NCBI GenBank assembly: GCA_016808115.1
Contig: JAEQBH010002960.1
Location: forward strand, 434,001-498,000
DNA length: 64,000 nt
From: Tetrastigma voinierianum
Taxonomy: Eukaryota > Streptophyta > Magnoliopsida > Vitales > Vitaceae
Direction of reading: 5' to 3'
The notes below the pieces were generated by a model that was given only the letters and a program-made list of their open reading frames with translations, did no database searches and had not been told where the DNA came from. Below, in pieces: positions 58,841 through 64,000 of the stretch (the first letter of the stretch is position 1; each line of letters begins with the position of its first letter). A program made the translations under genes and the position numbers.

Positions 58841-60479
58841 GCACCTTCTCTTCGATCTACTCGGATTTCATCACTGAAACTCGGGCAAACTGAGAATTAA
58901 AGCGATCACTATTTAGGGTTAAGACGTTGGTACTTAATCACAAGATTCTGCCAAGGTCCAAGGTCTGGTTTTCACGAAACCGGTGAAAATGTGGTGTCCA
59001 GCTAAATCACGCTATCATATGGTGGTTTTTCTCCTACTGGCACTGGCCTAAGGGCATGTGTGTTCAAGAAGATAAGCATCCGTGCTTTTTTTCTCCGACT
59101 TCATGATCAGATTGCGGGTTTACACCCTGGCCAGTCACTCATCCGACTGAAAGGATCTAAATTGCTAAGTAAACTAGACTGGATAGAGAACATTACCTGA
59201 AGCCAGGCCAATCCAAATTCCTCACCAATTTGGACTCGTAAACGCATTCAAAGTGTTATGTTGGCGCCGCTCGCTTCAAAACCTATAACTTCATTGTTTA
59301 GGATATATCTTGGAGTTTCGTGATTCGATTTGGGGTAATCTCCAATTGAGAAGAACCCTAAGAACAGTATCTCAAATGAGTAATAAAGAAAGTGTCAAAT
59401 TATGGATTAAGGCCTCAAATCAGTATCATGCATCGTTTTCTAGTGTAAAATAAGAGTAAAATGACTAGTTTTGAAATGAAAAGGCTATAACTTCTTCATC
59501 CGAACCTGTTTTGGTGCTCTTAGACTCTATGGAAAGCCCATTGAGTCAAGATTCCAACCATATATTCCTGTGTATATATACAGCAATGAACGTGACTGAA
59601 AATTTATGAAGATGCACCAAGCTGCAAGTTGCTTCGGGTTATGTAGATGTGAATAGCTGGTTTCAAAATTATCATTTCAAAGGTACGCTGGCTATTGTAC
59701 GGGGTAGTACTCTCCATGAAGAGTGAATAAGAAAATCATGAGAACAAAGAGGTTGAGTTCACCTGATTTAATCAACTGGAAGTGATTAAATGTTTAAGGT
59801 GAAGGATCCCAACTTATTAATCTCATGAACCCGAGGGACCTCCAAGACTCCAACCCAGATATAGAAATCTTTCCTTAAACCATAAATTAAAACTGTGAAA
59901 TAACCCCTTTACAATTCTTCATATCTTTTAAAATAATGCGGAATATGCTAAAAAATTTCTTTTTCTTCTTTTTCAACACTTAGATTTTTTCGTGAAAATC
60001 GGCCGTGAGTTTCCTCTGCTGGACTTTCCCTAAATTTACAAAACCTGATGAAAACATTTAAAACACTTCTAAACTTCACCTATCAACTTCCATATTGTGA
60101 AATTCCTCGTCCACAAACCCAATCAAACATCATAATATATATATATATACATTTATTTCTTTCAAATCATCAAAACATTTAAACCTTATTCAATTCCATA
60201 TTAATTTTATCAAACATGACAAAATATTCACATATACAATATGCAAATTATTTTCAATGTGGCCACATGCGCTGCCTCCTCGATAGCCTCGACTCACCTG
60301 ACAGAGGGTACCACCGACGCACCCGTCTCAGTCCCCAAATATTGGCGAAAGATGATGGAGGAGGATTTAAACTCGAGCTCTAAAGTGGAGTGTACATTTT
60401 CATTTAAATAACATTTTCATATTATTAATAAAATAATACATACTTACAATATTAAAATCCATTTATACATTAAACATCC

Positions 60480-60680
60480 TATGCCTTAAACTTTTCCATA
60501 AATACTTATACCATTAAAATCATTTTTATGCTTTCTTTTAAAACATTTGCTACCTTAAACTTCTTTCAATAAATACTTATGCATTTAAAATCCAATATGC
60601 TTAAGCATTTATGCCTAAACTTTCTTTCAATAAATACTTATGCATTTAAAATCCATTTATGCTTTAAACATTTATATCTT
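60480..60680. repeat. Short tandem-like repeat of a ~65-85 bp unit
   Basis: Units built on AAACTTTC(TTTC)AATAAATACTTATGCATTTAAAATCC at about 60490, 60560 and 60620 within the LTR. A diverged tandem array. Confidence 0.65.
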
Positions 60681-60726
60681 AACTTTCTTTCTTTCTTTCT
60701 CTTTTCTTTCTTTCTTTCTTTCTTTC
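60680..60726. repeat. (TTTC)n microsatellite
   Basis: TTTC units with one CTCT interruption inside the minus-strand LTR. Confidence 0.93.
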
Positions 60727-61070
60727 ATGGAACTCAGGGAATAAAACACAACTCAATGGGCTTTCCTAAGTACCGACTGCAGGGACAATGACATTTTCCA
60801 AATATAACCACTACGCCGTGAGAAACTCACGCTTTGCATAGGGTTCAAATATAGCACTTTATCAGCAAGGATATTACCTAGACACCTATTTCCCCTCCCT
60901 CGCTAGTAACCCATAACTTTACCCCCAAACCTACACGCTCAAAGCACTCCCGGCCGATATCATCATAACAAACATAAGGGTTTAGGTAAATCCATCGCAA
61001 ACATTTTTTCAAAATACATTTATAAATACATTTAAACTTTACTTTATCATTAAAACACATATGCATTCTT

Positions 61071-61160
61071 TAAACATTTTTAAACTTTCATAATACCTTA
61101 ACATATGCATACATCAAGAACATTTTTAAACTTTCATAATACCTTAACATATGCATACAT
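61071..61160. repeat. Two-unit tandem duplication of ~53 bp
   Basis: The stretch from CATTTTTAAACTTTCATAAT to TAACATATGCATACATYAA is present twice in a row with almost no differences, in the LTR. Its freshness contrasts with the divergence of surrounding copies. Confidence 0.8.
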
Positions 61161-63255
61161 TTAATACACATATAAATATATGCATTGATGCAAGATAAAA
61201 ACAATGCAAGATAAAGATTGATGATGTTTCGAATATTTATATGTAATTTACATTAAACTTCAGTTTAACATTAAAACCATTCACTTTTAAAACTCAATTC
61301 TCAAAATATCATTTTCACTACAAACCACCGCCAATCCCGCTTGCTTCCCGCTGAGTTCTGCCCCTGGGCCCGATAGTCCTTTTCTACCTTTCCAAGAAAA
61401 AATCAAGCACTACACACAACTATAATTTCCATTTAATCCACCATAAACACTCATTCCTATATTCTATTCCTCTAGGAATCTATTTTACTTAGGAATTGGA
61501 ATCAAATCTAATTGATCATCCAAACTAAAGTTATGGCATTTTCATGCCAACTAGTCATTCACCGATTTTTCTAAAGAATGCTTTGTATTACTCATTCTTT
61601 CCCTGAGGTCTTGACTTCATATTTTGACACTATGTCCTATACTCATTTAAAGCTAAGGTGCTAAGGGTTCTATTCCAATTGAATCACCCACCCGGAGTGA
61701 CCTAAAACTCACTTTACGTCCAATAACTGGGCTAATCGATGTTCAAAACTCGAATCCAGAATTCGCTTGCACATGGTCTCACTTTTGAGTGAATATTTAG
61801 GCCACTTAGTATCAGGAATTTGGCTGAGACTTTCTTAAGTTTTGTTCTCCTTCAAGTCTATTTTACGAGCTACTTAAATCACTTAAATCGGATCAAAATC
61901 GAGCAAGTTAAGCCAAAATACTCAAAACTGTCAAAATGTAAAACAGACATTTCCCGTACTGAGATCAGTTGCCCAAAATTTACCAAATTGTGTTTCTTCC
62001 ATTTTTTCTTTCACTCTAAACACTTAAATCTGATGCATTATACCCATTTCAACATATCACACAAAAGTCTATCAAACTCCAACCATTCATTCACTTGATT
62101 TGTCAAAACCCTAATCTAATCCATGGCTTTCTCAATTTATCTCAAAATCATCATCATTCAACCCTAAATGCCACTAATTTAACATCCATACAAGAAAATC
62201 AAATCATTAGGCATGAAACATAAAATCCAACTTTCCCACCATGAAAACTTACTTGCTCTTGGGTTTCTTGTCTTCTCTTCCTTGATTCACTTGGAGCTCA
62301 CTTGGAAGCTTGAAAGAGAATAAAATTCACCTCTACCACTTTGCCCTACCCTTTCTCCTCCTCTCTTTCTCCCTTTCTTCCCTTTCTTTCTCTCTTCTTT
62401 CTCCTTTCTTCCTCTCCTATATTATGATCCTTTTGAGCACTTTAAATCCCCAAATTTTAGACTTTAAAATATTATTCCAAAAGTGCCCTTAAGTAACAAA
62501 TATCATTGGGTTGGTTTAAAGTGAATTACTCTTTTATCCAAGCTTCACACATTCATTCCCTATGAGACCAAGTCATTTACCCATTATTTAAATCATAACT
62601 TAGCCATTAAGAAAGATTTGATTGGCTAGTACAATTAAATATCTCCATTATAGCAGATTTTATCTCGCTCGCCTTTTAATGCTTATATCAATTATATGTC
62701 AAAATATTTCTATGGTCTATATTTAAATTTGAAACATAAAATATTTTAAACTAACCTTCACGTTGAATTTCGTGCTCGAAATCACCGAAACGATTTAAAT
62801 CATTAAAAATCTGAATCCTGACAAATACGCATTATTACCCGAATTACGCTCGAATCACCTGAAACTATCCAAACGGACTCCGCTTCACTTTATTTCAGTT
62901 TCGTTAGTCTTTATGATTTATTCCGCATCTTTCGTATTTTCGCTCACACTTCCGAAAAATTCTCAAATAAGAAGTTCCAAATTTCAACCGGAACCACTAT
63001 TCACTTAAATCTCCATTATCTTCTAAATATCGCCAAGTCATAGAACTGAAATTTTCTTAAAAATCCTTTGCAACCCCTCCATCCCGATAAAATAAGAAAA
63101 CACGCTATTCATTAGGCACCCTGCATATTAAAATTTTCACTTCATGCCCAAATGATGTCCAGAGCGTTCTAAATTTAATCCACCCGTCTCTATCATTAGA
63201 CCTCAAATCACTAATAACTACTATTATAATATTCAAGGTTGGGGTTTTACAATCA

Positions 63256-63266
63256 CTCCCTCCTTA
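63256..63266 (-). promoter_or_regulatory. Polypurine tract of right-hand element
   Basis: On the minus strand AAGGAGGGAGT precedes TTGTAAAACCCC, after AATTTCGAGGACGAGGGTACAT, the typical pol end of plant Ty3/gypsy elements. Confidence 0.82.
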
Positions 63267-63559
63267 TGTACCCTCGTCCTCGAAATTTAAATTCTCATGT
63301 TGCTTCCTCTCTACCGTGATTCATCCAAAACACCTTTACTAAAGGAATCACTTTGTTTCAAAGAACCTAATCATTTCGATCAACAATTTGAAACCCGCCT
63401 TTCTTTCATACGTCAAACTTCTTTCAATTCAACTGCTGATCTCTTAACACATGTGAAGAATCTGGCTATATACTTCGGCATAGAAATGTAAAATATGTCA
63501 TGTATTCCGTCAATTCAAAGGTAACCTCAACCAATACGCTACCTCCAATTATTTATAAT

Positions 63560-64000
63560 TTCATAAAGTCCCATATAGAGAGGACTTAACTTTCTTTCCG
63601 AATATCAACACCCTTTCCTGTGGTGATATCCCCATAAATACCCGATCCCCACCTAAAATTCAAATCTCCTCAAGTTATCAACATAACTTTTCACAATTTT
63701 GTTATCTTTAATCTATCACCGATAACTTTAACATTATCTCGTTGTAGCCGAACAATTTATGAACTCTAAAATTTTCTCCTTCTCATCCCAACATAATGGA
63801 GTCCTACACTCTTCCATATAAGGCCTCATAGCGTTTACTCACGCTTGCATGATAACTATTATTGTAAGAAAACTCCATTAATGGTAAATGTCTTTCCAAC
63901 TTCCTTTAAACTCTAACACACAAGCCTTGAGCATAACTTCCAATGTCTGTATGGCTCTTTCAGATTGGTCATCCGTGAAGTCGTACAATCTCTTTTATAT
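63560..64000 (-). pseudogene. pol: Integrase remnant of right-hand element (partial)
   Basis: Minus strand from the window end: YDFTDDQSERAIQTL near 63990-63945 (the family's T-D-G-Q-S-E-R-T-I-Q-T-L with Gly replaced by Asp), then MEFSYNNSYHASV at about 63880-63845, YEALYGR near 63835-63815 and a decayed C-W-D-E region. Below about 63750 only traces remain. This is the C-terminal half of the integrase catalytic core, the last catalytic Glu region. Frames shift at least twice. The upstream part lies outside the window. Confidence 0.8.

Larger units (their letters stand above)
58225..59800 (+). mobile_element. LTR C (family 3, TGTAAGACCCTGAATTT...), incomplete
   Basis: Starts TGTAAGACCCTGAATTTACAG. 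About 59480-59560 matches the truncated LTR at 51187-51280. It contains a TATA-like box (58751) followed by a GA repeat. It gives way near 59800 to the end of the minus-strand LTR, without the terminal block seen at 52560. The right boundary is approximate. Confidence 0.62.
59810..63251 (-). repeat. 3' LTR of the right-hand element
   Basis: Minus-strand LTR starting TGTAAAACCCCAACC. It includes a TTTC tetranucleotide repeat (60680-60726), a block repeated at about 60570-60680 (ATAAATACTTATGCATTTAAAATCCA, at least twice) and a block at about 61080-61155 (CATTTTTAAACTTTCATAATACC, twice). No coding content. The lower end is approximate and no target duplication was identified. Confidence 0.6.
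59810..64000 (-). mobile_element. Minus-strand Ty3/gypsy element, 3' LTR and pol end (continues beyond window)
   Basis: On the minus strand: integrase remnant (64000 to about 63600), then a CCTCGTCC/CGAAATTT-type pol end, polypurine tract (63256-63266), and an LTR beginning TGTAAAACCCC at 63251 and running down to about 59810 (about 3.4 kb). The lower boundary was placed where homology to LTR C ends. Gag, RT and the 5' LTR must lie past 64000. The integrase end resembles that of the nested element, so it is a related but distinct Ty3/gypsy family. Confidence 0.72.

Overview
This window is repeat-rich plant nuclear DNA, most likely from a flowering plant. The evidence is a stack of Ty3/gypsy LTR retrotransposons with initiator-Met tRNA primer sites and purine-rich polypurine tracts. 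Between them lie remnants of LRR receptor-like protein (Cf-9-type) genes and one exon of a MATE transporter gene, plus AT-rich intergenic DNA with long (AT)n runs. I see no intact protein-coding gene, no convincing RNA gene and no CRISPR array. Every recognisable coding stretch is broken by stops and frameshifts.

Layout. 1-6828: 3' part of a + strand Ty3/gypsy element (gag and pol remnants, PPT, 3' LTR). 6831-8950: LRR receptor-like pseudogene, minus strand. 8960-11480: unassigned. 11480-16888: internally deleted, gag-only minus-strand LTR element. 16889-18479 and 20528-22224: AT-rich DNA carrying a degenerate direct repeat of about 400 bp, separated by a solo LTR at 18480-20527. 22225-44875: a + strand Ty3/gypsy element with matching 5-bp target duplications (CAACC). 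It is interrupted by a complete minus-strand Ty3/gypsy element at 29372-39457, which has its own perfect duplication (TATTT), and by a further LTR copy at about 39808-42659. The insertion splits the outer element's integrase tail inside its V-H-x-V-F-H-V-S motif. 44881-49470: mostly anonymous DNA with a MATE exon at about 47210-47320. 49503-52715: a second and a third piece of the receptor-like gene around a truncated LTR. 54785-59800: three related + strand LTRs head to tail. 59810-64000: the 3' LTR and integrase end of another minus-strand element that runs off the window.

The genes do not form a pathway. The window records successive retrotransposon insertions into a neighbourhood that once held defence receptor-like genes. 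Paired copies (LTRs, receptor fragments) agree almost perfectly over long AT-rich stretches and are garbled in between. Part of the apparent decay may therefore be consensus error rather than biology. I found no evidence for a new biological system. The most interesting items are the nested insertions, an embedded LTR/primer-site fragment inside pol, and unusual motif arrays in the outer element's leader. Boundaries given as approximate were placed by eye.
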